From: Diphasiastrum complanatum
Lineage: Eukaryota > Streptophyta > Lycopodiopsida > Lycopodiales > Lycopodiaceae
NCBI GenBank assembly: GCA_029204225.1
Contig: CM055103.1
Location: 42,847,104-42,911,103 of the forward strand
DNA length: 64,000 bases
Direction: 5' to 3'
The notes beneath the pieces are model-generated. The model ran no database searches. It was not told the origin of the DNA and saw only the letters and a program-made list of their open reading frames with translations. Shown one piece after another: positions 34,311 to 45,770 of the stretch. A program made the position numbers and the translations under genes. Position 1 is the first letter of the stretch; every line of letters begins with the position of its first letter.

Positions 34311-35186
34311 GCCTTAGAGGAGCTCCTTAGAAAATATCATCGTAACTTCGCATGGAACTACAAGGACATGAAGGGGGTAGATCCTTTGGTTGCCGTGCAT
34401 AGAATCCCATTAAAGACGGATGATAAAGCCCATGCCAATAGACCTTATCGTTGTAATCCGATCTACATAGAACAAATCAAAGAAAAACTTTAAAAGCTCT
34501 TGGAGGTAGGTTTCATATACGAGGTGGAACATACAGATTTGGTATCACCTATCGTTGTGGTTCGAAAGAAGAACGGGAAGCTTCATATCAGTGTTGACTT
34601 CTCAAATTAAACACTTCCATCGAAAGATATCATTTTCCGAATTTCGTATGGCAAATCCATATTGGAAAACCTAGCTGGGAATGAAGTTTACTCCTTCCTG
34701 GATGGCTTTAGTGGATACAACTTAGTTGTTATCTCTGGAGAAGACCAACCAAAACTGGCTTTTGCTATGGAATGGGATATCTTCTACTGGTGAGTTATGC
34801 CATTTGGATTGTGTAATGTGCCATGCACCTTCCAACGCATCATGCAACTAGCATTTTATGATCTTATCGATGACAACCTTGAGATCTATCTTGATGAGCT
34901 TGGGTTGCACTCGGAAGAATCCACACACCTGGCCATACTCGAACGTATTTTCATACAATGTCAAAGGTATGGTATTTCTCTTAATCCTGAAAAGTATCAG
35001 ATGTGGGTCACCCACGGTGTCGTACTTGGTCACATTGTATCGCACAATGGGATTGCCACCGACCTAGAGAAGATCAAAGTCATCCTCGAGAGGCCAGAAC
35101 CTAAAACAGTCCAAGACGCTTATTGTTTTATGGGTCACACTAATCACTATCGTTGCCATATTCACGATTTTGCTAGTAAGGCATGA
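34311..35186 (+). pseudogene. Gypsy reverse transcriptase, damaged
   Basis: RT domain with HRIPLKTDDKAHANRPYRCN, EVGFIYEVEHTDLVSPIVVV, KKNGKLHISVDF, then MPFGLCNVPCTFQRIM and the catalytic box. The usual YxDD reads IYLDELG (second Asp changed to Glu). Further on come GISLNPEKYQMWV and the VVLGHIVSHNGIATDLEKIK connection motif, ending FMGHTNHYRCHIHDFASKA. In-frame stops at about 34491, 34608 and 34793 and TGA at 35184 disrupt the frame. Confidence 0.9.
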
Positions 35187-35774
35187 TGGATATACAGAGT
35201 GACCATAAATCCTAAGTGCACGGATGAACAGAGAAATGTCTTAGAATTCAAACATGCCTTGAAAACTACTCCTATCTTGCGAGCTCCAGATTACATGAAT
35301 CCGTTTCATGTCCACACTGATGCATCGAAGTTTGCCATCGGTGCGGTGCTAACTCAACCAGGAGAGTACAAGAAGGACTATCCAATTTGTTTCCTTAGTA
35401 GGCACTTAACTTCTATGGAGATGAATGACACCACAACCGATAGGGAAGCATTGGCAATGATTTATGCAATTCAGAAGTTTCGACATTATCTTCTGAGCAA
35501 ACCCTTTGTATTTTTCACAGATCATCAAGCGTTACTTTGCCTCGTGAACAAAACTTGCTCAACAGGTAGAATCACATGTTGGTTGTCATTACTACAAGAA
35601 TTTGAATTCCGTATTGTTGTGCACAAGGGATTGCAACATTTTGTCGTTGATCATCCATCTAGAATACCGAGTGATGAGAAACCAATGGAGGACATCAATG
35701 ATGACCTACCCAATGCAATACGTTTCCAAGTTGATTGTACCCCCATGTGGGCCAAAGGAATCACAGAGTTTTAA
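35187..35774 (+). pseudogene. Gypsy RNase H domain
   Basis: Open 190-codon frame in register with the RT. HTDASKFAIGAVLTQ carries the first catalytic Asp, TDREALAMIYAIQKFRHYL the Glu, and FFTDHQALL the second Asp. TGRITCWLSLLQEFEFRIV and VVDHPSRIP follow as in the family. The individual domain looks intact, but the flanking domains are broken. Confidence 0.9.
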
Positions 35775-35889
35775 TGATGTGGGTGCTAGATCCGACGTTG
35801 TCGAAACCTGCCCAATGTGCACTTATCTACAAGGTGGCACCCTATACACTTATAGTGGGGCAACTTCATAGAAAGGGTGTAGACAGCGT

Positions 35890-36975
35890 GATTAGATGAT
35901 GTTTGACTGAGGGCGACATTATCCCCATCACATCCTTGCTACACGAAGGAGTTTGTGGTGGACATTTTGCCTCAAAAAACATAGCTAGGAAGATATTACT
36001 GGCTGAGTATTGGTGGCCTTCGCTATTCAAGGACACTCATAACTTTGTAAAGGCTTGTGATGTGTGCCAAAGAGCCACAATTTTTAGATTATATGCCTTT
36101 AATCCCCATCTTATCTAAACAAGCATTTTTCAAATGGGGTATTGATTATGTAGGACCAATCAGTCCCACCACGTGATTCACACAAGCAAGATATATTATC
36201 GTGGCGACAGATTATTGCATGAAGTGGGCAGAGGCTCGGCCAGTAAAGAACATCGATACCAAAACCATTGTTCGGTTCCTTTATAAGCAGATCATTGTAC
36301 GATTTGGTTGCCCACTCGAAATTGTCAACGACAGGGGTACGCACTTTTTGAACGTTGTAATTGAACACTTTCTATCGACCTTCCTAGTTGTTCACCACAG
36401 AAGTGCCCATATTACCCCAGATGTAACTAGTAGGCTGAGTCCACGAATAAGGTTCTATGTGAAGTTCTCACGAAGATGGTAAAAGCCAGTCGGTCGGATG
36501 GAGAGTTCAAATTGCATGCCACTCTATGGGCGTATCGGACAACACCCAAAAAGGCCACTGGCATGACACCATTCCAACTCACGTATGGACAACAGTCCAT
36601 GATGCCTGTAGAATTCTATGTCCCATATTTACGGATTGCCTACGATTTGAAACTAGATGAAAGTCAGATCCTTGCCCATAGGCTATTCCACCTCCATAAG
36701 GCTTTGTGAAACAAGAGTCATTAGTGTGCACTCACAACAAGTGCACAAAAGACGTCAACAAGATTGGCATGACCGCCATATTAAGCTGAAGGGATTTAAA
36801 GGAGGAGATAGAGTCCTTCTCTATCAAACGAAAGTACATAAGGGCAAACTTAAGTTTACTGGCCAAGGTCCCTATATCATTGATCAAATCTTTGCCTCGG
36901 GCTACGCTAAACTTAAAACCCTCGAAGGCATCCCTCTGGACATGGTAGTGAACGGGAGTAGATTACGGTGATATC
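35890..36975 (+). pseudogene. Gypsy integrase, damaged
   Basis: The HHCC zinc finger is present: LHEGVCGGHFASKNIARKIL, then FVKACDVCQRA (35930-36080). The core starts at WGIDYVGPISP (first Asp, about 36140) after a frame change. IVATDYCMKWAEARPVKNID and CPLEIVNDRGTHFLN supply the next Asp, and the Glu region (AESTNKVLCEVLTKM) is readable only in another frame near 36430-36480. 36476-36709 gives LWAYRTTPKKATGMTPFQL, and 36730-36971 ends in GKLKFTGQGPYIID, then LDMVVNGSRLR, resembling an Athila-like end without a chromodomain. At least four frameshifts or stops. Confidence 0.88.
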
Positions 36976-37444
36976 GAGCCTTGTTATTCCTTAGACATGT
37001 ACTGATTGATTGTGTGTTATGTGTGTGTGCATGCATGTCTATAATTTCTGTCATTTTGTGATAATGTTCTCTTTTTTTAATTCATTTTTTACACCCTTTT
37101 TCGTTGAATTGCATGTATGTTTAACAATCAACACTTCTTAGGATAGTTTAGGTCTAAATTCTCGCAAATCTACCTCACTTCTATCACTCTTGTACAGGTT
37201 TTAGGTAACAACGTGCATGACCAGTGATAATCATGTCCCAAAATAGTAATTATCTTATGGTTTGAAGCTACCATCACCTATTCTTGCAATCGATTGCAAG
37301 GAATTAATCACTCTTGAAAAAAAAAAACAAAGGACCACACGCATAAGCTACCAAGTAGCATACTATCCATATTGTTGAGGCCCATAACTAAGCAAAGTGT
37401 TTTATCAGACATGAAACCTAGCAGGTGCACTACAAAAAAAACAC
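36976..37444. other. Gypsy 3' non-coding region
   Basis: No LTR boundary could be set. Contains the palindrome TTGCAATCGATTGCAA at 37285-37300 and the word CACTACAAAAAAA at 37428. Confidence 0.4.
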
Positions 37445-38087
37445 TTGGTCTCATTTATTGATTTTTCCAAGAAGCTAGCAGCGGCTCGTCCTTTCTTGGA
37501 GTGGCTAAACTTTGACACACGACTTTTTTCAGGTGTGCAACATGAATGCCTGGTGCGTGTAGCTTATTCTACATTTAATGACGAGCTTCAAATATTCAGG
37601 ATCCCTAGATGCAAAGATGAGGATCCAATTCCTATATCACCACATATCCTAAACCACTTGGGGTTCCCGAATGAAGGAGAGCCTATGCACGATAGAGGGC
37701 AATCTTTTGATAGGAATTACTTCACATAGCTCTGTATGGAAGACGATGATACCTCCATCTACAATAATGATGGTTACGCTATCAAACTCATCTCGGATCC
37801 AGGACTTAGGACAACGGTGGACCTACTTGCATTACTCACTCAGGTACAATCATCAAGATTTGACAGGATTCCGAACATCACTTTATTCACCCTATCATTT
37901 GGCTTGGAGGAACCTATTACATGCCACTTCATGTTGCAAGAAAACCTCTCACAAAGTGTGGATATCTCCTGCATATGCTCGTAAGTGCGGATATTTCAGT
38001 GCTTTAGTGGAAGAGTCCATTTTGTTAGAAGAACCTCATTTGCATAATAGAGCTTCATTTTCTTCCATTGAGAGTTCTCATCTATGA
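37445..38087 (+). CDS. Unrecognised ORF(s) downstream of the Gypsy pol
   Basis: 37445-37729 encodes 94 residues starting MVSFIDFSKKLAAARPFLEW and containing FRIPRCKDEDPIPISPHIL. After a TAG the same frame continues as LCMEDDDTSIYNNDG...GLEEPITCHFMLQENLSQS to 37984. An overlapping frame then carries VWISPAYARKCGYFSALVEE to 38087. Together they look like a decayed protein of about 200 residues with coding-like composition. I know no family for it. It could be an extra 3' ORF of the Gypsy element or a separate relic. Confidence 0.35.
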
Positions 38088-38879
38088 CGATTGTATAGTT
38101 GTTACACTGTGTACTATAATTTCTCCTTATGAATCAAGTTAATTAGTTTTATTATATCATTGGGCCTTTCACAAGTAGGTTAGGCCTTTGTGAAGTTGGA
38201 TTTTAGGTTAAGTCGTCATTTGAGTTAGGTTAAACCGTCATTTGAGTCAGTTCCTAAGTACAACCAAATCGATTTAATGACAAATGGGCGAAGATGAGTA
38301 TGTGTACGCATATTCATCATAAGTGCCAATCATTAAGAAGATTATGTAGTAAAGGCAAAAAGAGGTCGGGATGAGTATTAAAAAATATTGGGTGAAGGTT
38401 ATTTATGAATCCAAGCATCCAAATCTCAAGCGCTTTAAACAAAAAAGAGAGGCAACAAAATAAAGGCTTAATCTTCTAGGCAATCTCACCTTTGATCGGG
38501 AGACAAGGCTAATATGCACGCCCAATTTGTAAAGAAGAAGATGATGAAGATGAAGGGGACGAAGGCGAAGACGAAAGACAAGATTCGGCTTTGGACGATG
38601 ATCACGGGGAAGAGAATGATGATTAAGAACCATATAATTACTTCTTAGATTTGATGTATTTTTTTTATTTGCAAAAGTAGAAAAGAGGGTGTTAGCATCA
38701 AAGTCCTTTTTAAGAAGATGCGAATATGTACACTTTTTTGGAGTATGAATATAAGCTTTTCCATTTCATCATCTCTATCTCATTATCTATGAAATGATTG
38801 TTTATTGTTTATGTGTTTCTATTTCATTATGTATACATTTAAATATATACAAACAATGAAAAACAAACAAAAAACATCA
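38088..38879. other. Spacer with a short acidic frame
   Basis: Near 38535-38626 the plus strand reads EEDDEDEGDEGEDE...DDDHGEENDD and stops. This resembles the acidic C-terminus of some plant proteins, but there is no recognisable coding sequence upstream. Confidence 0.4.
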
Positions 38880-39290
38880 ATTTAAGATGTAGAACATACC
38901 TCATCCATTGCTTCAAAGTCTTTAATTCCTTCTAAGATGGATTTTTTTCCTACAAAAGCAAACAATAAAAACCAAATCATTCATTAACTTTGTTTTCAAA
39001 TAATCATTGTTAGATTACAAATCAGTCAACAAAAATTAAACTACTATGGAATGCACTTTATAAATCAAATGTAATTTACATCAATTTGAGATTTAGAAGA
39101 TACTATGAAATGCACTTTATGAATCAAATGTGATCTAGCAAAATTTAGGATGTATAACATACCTTATGTATTTGCTTGGATTGTCTCCTTTCCTTCAAAA
39201 TCACATCACTTCTTCTACAAAAGCCAACAATGAACAACCATTCATTAATCTTGTTTTCAAATAAACATTGTTAGGTTAGAAAAACCAATA
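38880..39290. repeat. Imperfect direct duplication, ~260-bp period
   Basis: The AAGATGTAGAACATACCTCAT...CTACAAAAGCAAACAATAA...CATTCATTAA...TTGTTTTCAAATAA segment at 38882-39005 returns, diverged, at 39142-39260. A nested 60-bp duplication (CTATGGAATGCACTTTATAAATCAAATG) lies at 39042 and 39103. Confidence 0.7.
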
Positions 39291-39309
39291 AACAAAAGTT
39301 TCTAAATTT

Positions 39310-39462
39310 TGTGTGGCGCCAAAATAATAAAAAATCTCAGGATTTTTGCCACGCATGGCAACACTCACTGGAAAATTTTCTGGAGATTTGCCACGTGTGG
39401 CAAATTTCTAAGTTTGCATGGCAGTGCCATGCATATTCAAAATTCAACTTAGCCCAGCCGCC

Positions 39463-39493
<31 letters not shown>

Positions 39494-39655
39494 ACACACA
39501 CACAAAATTGTTCGGAGGCAGGGCCGATGATGGAAAATTTTGATGGCGTGGTAGTTCCACGGGTCCATTGCCACACAGTTTGCCACGCGATTGCCACAAA
39601 AATTGCCACGCGAGGGCCGATGGGTCAATGGGTGTGGCAATGGGCTTATATTCGT
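39310..39655. repeat. Clustered TTGCCACG/CGTGGCAA inverted repeats with C-run and (CA)n
   Basis: Several short palindromes (TTTGCCACGTGTGGCAAA at 39389-39406, TTGCCACGCATGGCAA near 39346, GCATGGCAGTGCCATGC at 39417-39433) and further TTGCCACG copies at 39568-39615. They flank a run of about 18 C followed by (CA)n at 39461-39504. The structure resembles the sub-terminal repeats of a DNA transposon. A0 coding sequence starts immediately after it. Confidence 0.65.
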
Positions 39656-39657
39656 AG

Positions 39658-41087
39658 TTGTGTTCAAATGATGCTTTTCTTATGTCATCTTGCTTGTTGA
39701 CTAATCATGGAGATATTTATCCTTGCTGGATTGATAGTGGAGCAACATCACATATGACATTTCATGAGGAGTATTATTCATCATTGAAGGCATTTGAAGG
39801 TGACAAGAAGGTGAACTGCATGACCAATGACGATGAGTGTGCAATCAAAGGGATTGGCACAATTCCTAGGAATGTAAATTTGAAGGATGTTTTGTTTATT
39901 CCATCTATCACTAAGGATATTATTAGTGTGATTCAAATGCTTGACAAGGGATTCAAGGTGGAGTTTGTTGGCGATGTTTGTTTGATTAACAAAGAGGATG
40001 AATTGATTGCAAAAGGGAAGAGGCAAGATAAGTTGTTCAAACTTGATGCTTGTGTTGTTGCTAACCAAGTTAGATGTATGGAAAAGGAGCAATTGTCAAT
40101 GCAAGAGGAATGACACAAGAGAATGGGGCATCTCTAGTACAATTCATTGGGTGATGGCAAAGAGGAAAGTTGTTTTTGGTCAACCTAAATCTTTTACAAG
40201 CTTGAATCATGTTTGTGAGCAATGTGCGTTATCAAAGTCACATAGGTTACCTTACAAGAGATTTACATCAAGGTCAAGTAAGCCTTTTCAACTTGTGCAT
40301 TCGGATATTCATGGTGTTACTACAATTAGCAATGGAGGTGCTAAGATGTATGGAGGTGCTAAGATTTTGCTGGATGTATCTACTAAAGAGCAAATATGAG
40401 GTATTCAATGTCTTTGTCAAGTTCAATATGGCAAGGGAAGTCCAATTTTCTACAAAGATCAAGTGCTTGAGGAGTGACACTGGTGGTGAGTAAATTTCTA
40501 CCAATTTCAAAGCATTTTGTGATGCAAATGAGATTAAGAGGGAGTACACAAGCTCAAGGACACTGCAATAAAATGGAGTGGCCGATAGGAAGAACAAAAT
40601 TTTATTTGAAGGAGACAAATCCATGAGGTTAGGTGCAAATCTTTCTAAATCCTTTTGGGATCAAGCTTTGTTTTGTGCTAATTTTCCATTCAATAGATGG
40701 CCGAGTGTGGTATTGGATGGAAAAATCTCTTTTGAGGTCTTGTTTGGTAGAAGGTCGAGTGTCAAGTCTTTCAAAACTTTTGGATGCATTTGCTATATCA
40801 ACATTACTCTTGATGATAGGACAAAGGAGGATCCATCATCAAAGAAAGATATATTTGTTGGTTACAATGAGGTGAGCAAGGCTTACAAGAAAGTGATCAT
40901 TGGAAGAGATGTCATATTTTATGAAGGAAACTTTCCAAAAGTTTTTTCAAGTGGTGGTGCTGTGGATGTTGGATCTAACATTCTTGATGTTGATGGCATT
41001 GATGATACTTTGGATGTTGATGTTGAAGAGCCTACTTCAAAGCAAAAGCCAAGGAGGAGATCAAAGGCAAAGGCAACCTTTGAGGCT
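39658..41087 (+). pseudogene. Copia A0, left part: protease and integrase
   Basis: Outermost element of the nest. Protease: YPCWIDSGATSHMTFHEEYY with the intact DSG active site, then NVNLKDVLFIPSITKDIISV. Integrase: a decayed finger (HVCEQCALSKSHRLPYKRF), HSDIHGVTTISNGGAK (first Asp), KIKCLRSDTGGE (second Asp) followed by TAA, then NGVADRKNK where the catalytic Glu is changed to Asp. The integrase C-terminus GCICYINITLDDRTKEDPSS and IFVGYNEVSKAYKKV follow. Frameshifts lie near 40113-40140, 40400 and about 41055. gag and the 5' LTR are missing. The frame is cut at 41087 by N1 and resumes at 51402. Confidence 0.88.
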
Positions 41088-41872
41088 TGTGAAAAATGCA
41101 AAAATAAGCTGGGTAGAGGCCAAAAATCTTGTATATAGATAAACACACATGTGTGGAGCCTGTTTCCCACGTGTGAAAATAGTGTACTTGTCATGTACCA
41201 TAATCATATAGGTTGTACATATGATTTAATTCAAGTTCTAGTGGCTAAAAAGGCCAAAAACTAGTTTTCTAGACATATGACACATGGCATCAATCTATTG
41301 ATTGCATGAGCCACATCCTTTGGTTAGGTGTCATATCACATGTGTAGAGGACAACTCACATGTGTGGAATAAGCTAAAGTAGGCAAATTTTGACTTCTAG
41401 AAGATTTCCAAGTAGATCTCCATATAGAAGGAAAATGGACCAAAAGTGCTCAAAATAGAAGGTTTTGTCCAAGTGTCAGTTTTGCATGATGAATCATCAT
41501 ATGACAAAGCACCTTCACACATGCGGGATCAGAGGGATGATCAGTACCACGAGCTCCCACTTATTGTATATATAGAGTCACATTTGGCCACAATCAATGT
41601 GAGACACCAATCTTGGTTTTGGAAGCGATTTTGAGTGATTCTCTCCATTTGTGTACATTTGTTTTGATTGTTTTGAGGTTCTATCAATGTGTTAAACCAG
41701 CAAGTACATTTACCTTCAATAAATGATTGTTCTTGTTTGGATTTTATGTCTAGAATTGATCTAGATTGATCTTAATCTTATGCAGATTGATAGATCAAGT
41801 AAATCTAACATCCAATCCCTCTTGAGGATCAGATTAGGATCCACTCTTGGTCCTTTTTGTAATTTTTGCACA
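41088..41872 (+). repeat. N1 5' LTR
   Basis: 785 bp, TGTGAAAAATGC...TTTTTGCACA, abutting the PBS. It has TATATATAG at 41577-41585 as a TATA box. In the segments shared with the 3' LTR only scattered substitutions are seen (a few percent by eye). Confidence 0.92.
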
Positions 41873-41885
41873 TGGTATCAGAGCC
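41873..41885 (+). other. N1 primer-binding site
   Basis: TGGTATCAGAGCC directly at the LTR end, complementary to initiator Met tRNA. Confidence 0.92.
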
Positions 41886-42997
41886 TAGTACAAGAGGTTT
41901 TGTTGAAATTGATAGGGTTAATCCAAATCAAAGCCAAAATTAGCAGTTTTTTGGAAACTAGTCAAATTTTGTGTAGCGAGTTGGATTTGATAGCTATCCT
42001 CAAAATTTTTGGTCCAGATCTTGTTGTGGGCTGTAGGAACACTTTTCACACGTGTGAGGCTGTACAGCTCCGATTTTGACTGAGAAATTTCAAAAATTTG
42101 TAGAATTTGACTCACATACTCAATTTGACTGATTTTTGGTGCAAAATCAAGCATTTTCTATAGAGAATCTAATCATTTGATTAGTTCTTGGATTAGATCA
42201 GCCAAGAAATTAAATTTGAAGCTTGAATTAGGTGCATTAATCGATTATCTCTGATTTTTTGAGTCCATGTTGAAGTTGAGAGAGATTTTGCTAAAAATCA
42301 TAGATTAAAGAGTGACATGCAAGGTGAGAGGTTGAAATCCATTGTACCATCACTCTAGATTTGTTCAAGAGTGATAGGGTCAAGTTTAGAAGCATCAATT
42401 TGCTAGAAAACATCCTTGGATCTGTCCTCCAAGTGAAACCTTTCAGAGTTTCTAGTGCATATAGAGCATCTATGCAAAACTTTTGTAGAATTTGACATAG
42501 ATTGGCTTAAATTGAGAGTTCTAGAAAAGAGATTGAGATCCAAGTCACATTGTTCAACCCTACTCAATTTGTTTGAGTGATTGTAAGGTTTGAAAAGAGT
42601 CATTAAGGTGTCTACGGCAAATGTGTAGAGAGAGATCCAATTTTCTAAGAGTTCCTTCCTTTGTAGAAGGCAAGATCTAGAAGCTCATTTTGTGTTGTTA
42701 TTGGTGGAGAGTTCATCTCTTCCCAGGTGATCAAATCTTTCTAAGTGGCATTAGCTCTTTGAAGCACAATATCTTAGTGAGAAAAATCACAACCTTTGAT
42801 TTTGAATTTCATTCCAAGTCTTAAGAGGTAGAGTAATTGGTGGAATCCAATAGGGGTGATTGAATCAATTTATTGAGCAAAAATTGACATAGTATGTATG
42901 AAACTCAAATTCGTTCTATTCAACTTTCTTTGTGAGAGTGTGAGGGTCAATTTGAGATCCCATTGGATGTCTAGAATGAGGAGGAGTCCATATTTGA
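41886..42997 (+). other. N1 untranslated leader
   Basis: 1.1 kb after the PBS with no open frame of note; rich in AAAATTTG/AGAGTT words. It carries TTCACACGTGTGA at 42045-42057. It continues, after the H insertion, at 48036. Confidence 0.75.
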
Positions 42998-43706
42998 TGT
43001 GAAGAATTGAAAAAGATTATCTATGTTAGATATAGGGGTCTTATGTTTTTTACATCAAGCATCTAGGTGTAGGATGTTGATAGGAATAAATATGACAAAT
43101 TATGCATTTCCACTTGTAATGCCACTATTGAGCCAAAATAGAGTAAGAGGCTAAACACTTGCTAATTAGAGTGTAGACAAGTGTAAAGTTTTTGTTTGAT
43201 GAATTCCAAGAGGTCCAATAGGATATAGAGGTGGAACCTTGTGAGGTCCAATAGGAAATTGAGGTGTGCTTGAATATAGTCCAATAGAATTAAGAGGTGC
43301 ATAGATCAATGATCCAATAGGATCAAGAGGTGACAAAATGTGGTCCAATCATAGTTAAGCATAGTGGTAGCTCGTGGACCTACTAGTATCATTGTACTCC
43401 TCATTTTGAAATCAATTGATTTGGTGATTTCATGGATTTTGTGAGTTTTTGGATTTCTAGCTTTCTCTCTCTACCCGAGAGCTCTTGATGCATTTTCTCT
43501 CTCTACCCAAGGAGAGCAGCTTGTTTTGACTTAGATTATTTTTTGAATACTTCCCACACGTGTGAGTGAGAGTTGGAAGTGATTGAATGCATGTAGTAGT
43601 GTGTTTTTGCCATGAATCTCAATCTAGTCTTGATCTTGGTGCATCTACACACCTTAGGAGATCACAAGTACATGTAGTGGACAGTCCACACGTGTGAAAA
43701 TCAACA
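42998..43706 (+). repeat. H 5' LTR
   Basis: 709 bp, TGTGAAGAATTG...AAAATCAACA. It differs from the 3' LTR by two larger indels (about 9 and 19 bp), one single-base indel and roughly ten or fewer substitutions by eye. It contains a 33-bp CCAAT array (43205-43350), CT-rich stretches and two CACACGTGTG palindromes (43555-43564, 43687-43696). Confidence 0.95.
43205..43350. promoter_or_regulatory. 33-bp tandem array of CCAAT boxes in the H LTR
   Basis: CCAAT pentamers start at 43215, 43248, 43281, 43314 and 43345: spacings 33, 33, 33 and 31 bp, each in a GGTCCAATAGGA-like context. The array is repeated in the 3' LTR from 47520. CCAAT is the NF-Y target; near three-turn spacing would put all sites on one DNA face. 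The regulatory role is inferred. Confidence 0.55.
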
Positions 43707-43719
43707 TGGTATCAGAGCC
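43707..43719 (+). other. H primer-binding site
   Basis: TGGTATCAGAGCC immediately after the 5' LTR. Confidence 0.93.
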
Positions 43720-43956
43720 TACCTAAGGTTACCATGCATTTTGATCCATCTAAGTGAAAAAATTTCATCAATCTTGAGCTAGAATTTGTCAAGGCCCATT
43801 TTCCTAGCTATCTTGTTCAATCTTGGATCAAAAGAGATCAAAAGGACATTGATTGGGTCTGACCTGGTACTGTACGGAATCAGGTGCTCAGACACGTGTG
43901 AGGAACATCCAATTTCAGTTTGAGAAGAATCAAGACAAGAGTATAAGCTCTTGAGG

Positions 43957-45663
43957 ATGGACAAGCTTTCTCTCACTCATAATGATGGCAAAGCTCTTTT
44001 TGCCAAGGATAAGCACAAAGAGAGGAGCAAAAACCAACATCAACAATCCTCAAGCAAGGTCAAAGTCAAATCCAAAGACAAAGATGAGGAGGAAGATGAT
44101 TCCTCTAATGCTTCATCATCCAAGCTCAAGAAGAAGAAGAAGATCAAGTGCTTTTATTGTGGCAAGAAAGGTCATTATGCCACCAATTGCTTCAAAAAGA
44201 AGAATCAACTCAAGCAAGCCAATATTACCAATGAGAAGGAAGACACTATTGCAAGTGATGGAGAGGGATCTCTTATGGTCTCTAGTTTCTCATCTACTCC
44301 TTTCAAGAAGGACGACCTATGGTATATTGATAGTGGAGCCTCTTCACATATGTGTAGCTCCAAGGACTCTTTCTCTTCTACTGCACCTTATGATGGAGTG
44401 AAGAAATCAATATACACTGCAAATGATTTTGAATGTCCTATTGAAGGCATAGGGAACATTCCCTTGAAGCTTGCATCCTCTAAAGTTCTTTCTCTCTCTA
44501 GAGTTCTTTATGTACCTAAGCTTACCAAGAATCTTATTAGTGTTGGCCAATTGCTTGATAATGGCCTTGATGTAAAATTCAATGTTGATACTTGCACTAT
44601 CAAGAAGAATGATGAGATACTTGCATTAGGATCTAGATTTGGTGGCATCTATAAACTAGATCCAAATGAGTATGTGAATGCTTGTAATGTTGCTCTTGTG
44701 AACAAGCTCTCTATGGAGGAATTATGGCATAGGAGGTTGGGACATCCCAACTACAAATCCATGCTCTCTATGATCAAAGAATCCAAAGCTATTGGCTTGC
44801 AAAAGTCATTCTCCAAGAAGATCAAGCCTTGTGAGGCTTGTGCTATTGCTAAATCTCACAAAAAGACATTTACAAGATCTTCTATCAAAAGCAAGCATCC
44901 TTTGGAGTTAATCCACTCGGATGTGCATTTCTCATCAACTACAAGCAAGGGAGGAGCCACTTGTTTTGTTACTTTCATTGATGATTACACAAGATTCACT
45001 TGGATATATCTTCTTGCTTCAAAATCTATGGTGTTTGATCATTTCCTTATTTTCAAAGCTTATGTAGAGAAGCAATTCTCATTCAAGATTAAAGCTCTTA
45101 GAAGTGATGGAGGTGGTGAATATATCTCCAATAAATTTCAAGACTTTTGTGATCTTGAAGGCATTAAAAGAGAGTTTTCTTGTGCCTACTCTCCATCTCA
45201 AAATGGAGTGGCCAAGAGAAATAATAGATCTCTATGTGAATATGCAAAATCTATGAGAATTGAGACATCTTTGCCCAAAGATTTTTGGGGAGAAGCCATT
45301 AATTGTGCAAATTATCTTTGCAATAGGCTCCCACATATAGCTCTTGGAGGAAAGTCACCATATGAAATCTTATTTTTGAAGAAGCCTAAGGTTGATCACC
45401 TTAGAGTTTTTGGATGCTTATGCTTTGTCCATATTCCCTTGGAAACAAGGAAGAAGGAAGATCCTAGTGCATGCAAAGGGATCATGGTTGGATACTCATC
45501 CACCAAGAAGGCCTATAGATCTTTATACTCTCTACTTCTCAAGTTATTGAAAGTAGAGATGTTGTCTTTCATGAAGATCAACACTCATCATTTGAAGAGG
45601 CCGAGATCAAGAAATCTATGGATGCATCATCAATTATTGATTTTGAAGACAATCATGATGTGA
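43957..45663 (+). pseudogene. H gag C-terminus, protease and integrase
   Basis: The first ATG of the frame is at 43957, only 250 bp after the LTR, so the capsid domain that normally precedes the knuckle is missing. Positions below count from codon 43951. A charged Lys/Ser-rich linker leads to the CCHC knuckle CFYCGKKGHYATNC (67-80). The protease follows with WYIDSGASSHM (DSG at 127-129) and VLYVPKLTKNLISVGQL. Integrase: HRRLGHPN and CEACAIAKSHKK finger, HSDVHFSSTTSKGG, FIDDYTRFTW, LRSDGGGEYIS, but the catalytic Glu position reads NGVAKRNNRS (Lys), which should inactivate strand transfer. A frameshift near 45520, at the GYSSTKKAYR segment, ends the frame early at 45663; linker coding continues in another frame to the TAA at 45768. 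Confidence 0.92.
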
Positions 45664-45770
45664 TGGGGTCGAGATTTGAAGAAGACTCTCCTCGGATTTT
45701 TTCACCAAGAAGATCCATGAGAGATAGATCCGAGCCTAAGAGGCTCTCATATGTTGACAAAGGCAAATAA

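Noticed and set aside
36111-36368. Minus-strand ORF opposite the Gypsy integrase core
   Set aside because: Shadow of the plus-strand integrase, which has clear HHCC and DDE motifs.
37428-37440. CACTACAAAAAAA as a CACTA transposon terminus
   Set aside because: No sub-terminal repeats, no inverted partner and only a short match; likely chance in A-rich DNA.
43166-43348. 60-codon minus-strand ORF with 11-residue repeats (and its copy at 47471-47653)
   Set aside because: Follows from the 33-bp CCAAT repeat being a multiple of three; no start context or family. Mentioned only under the CCAAT array.
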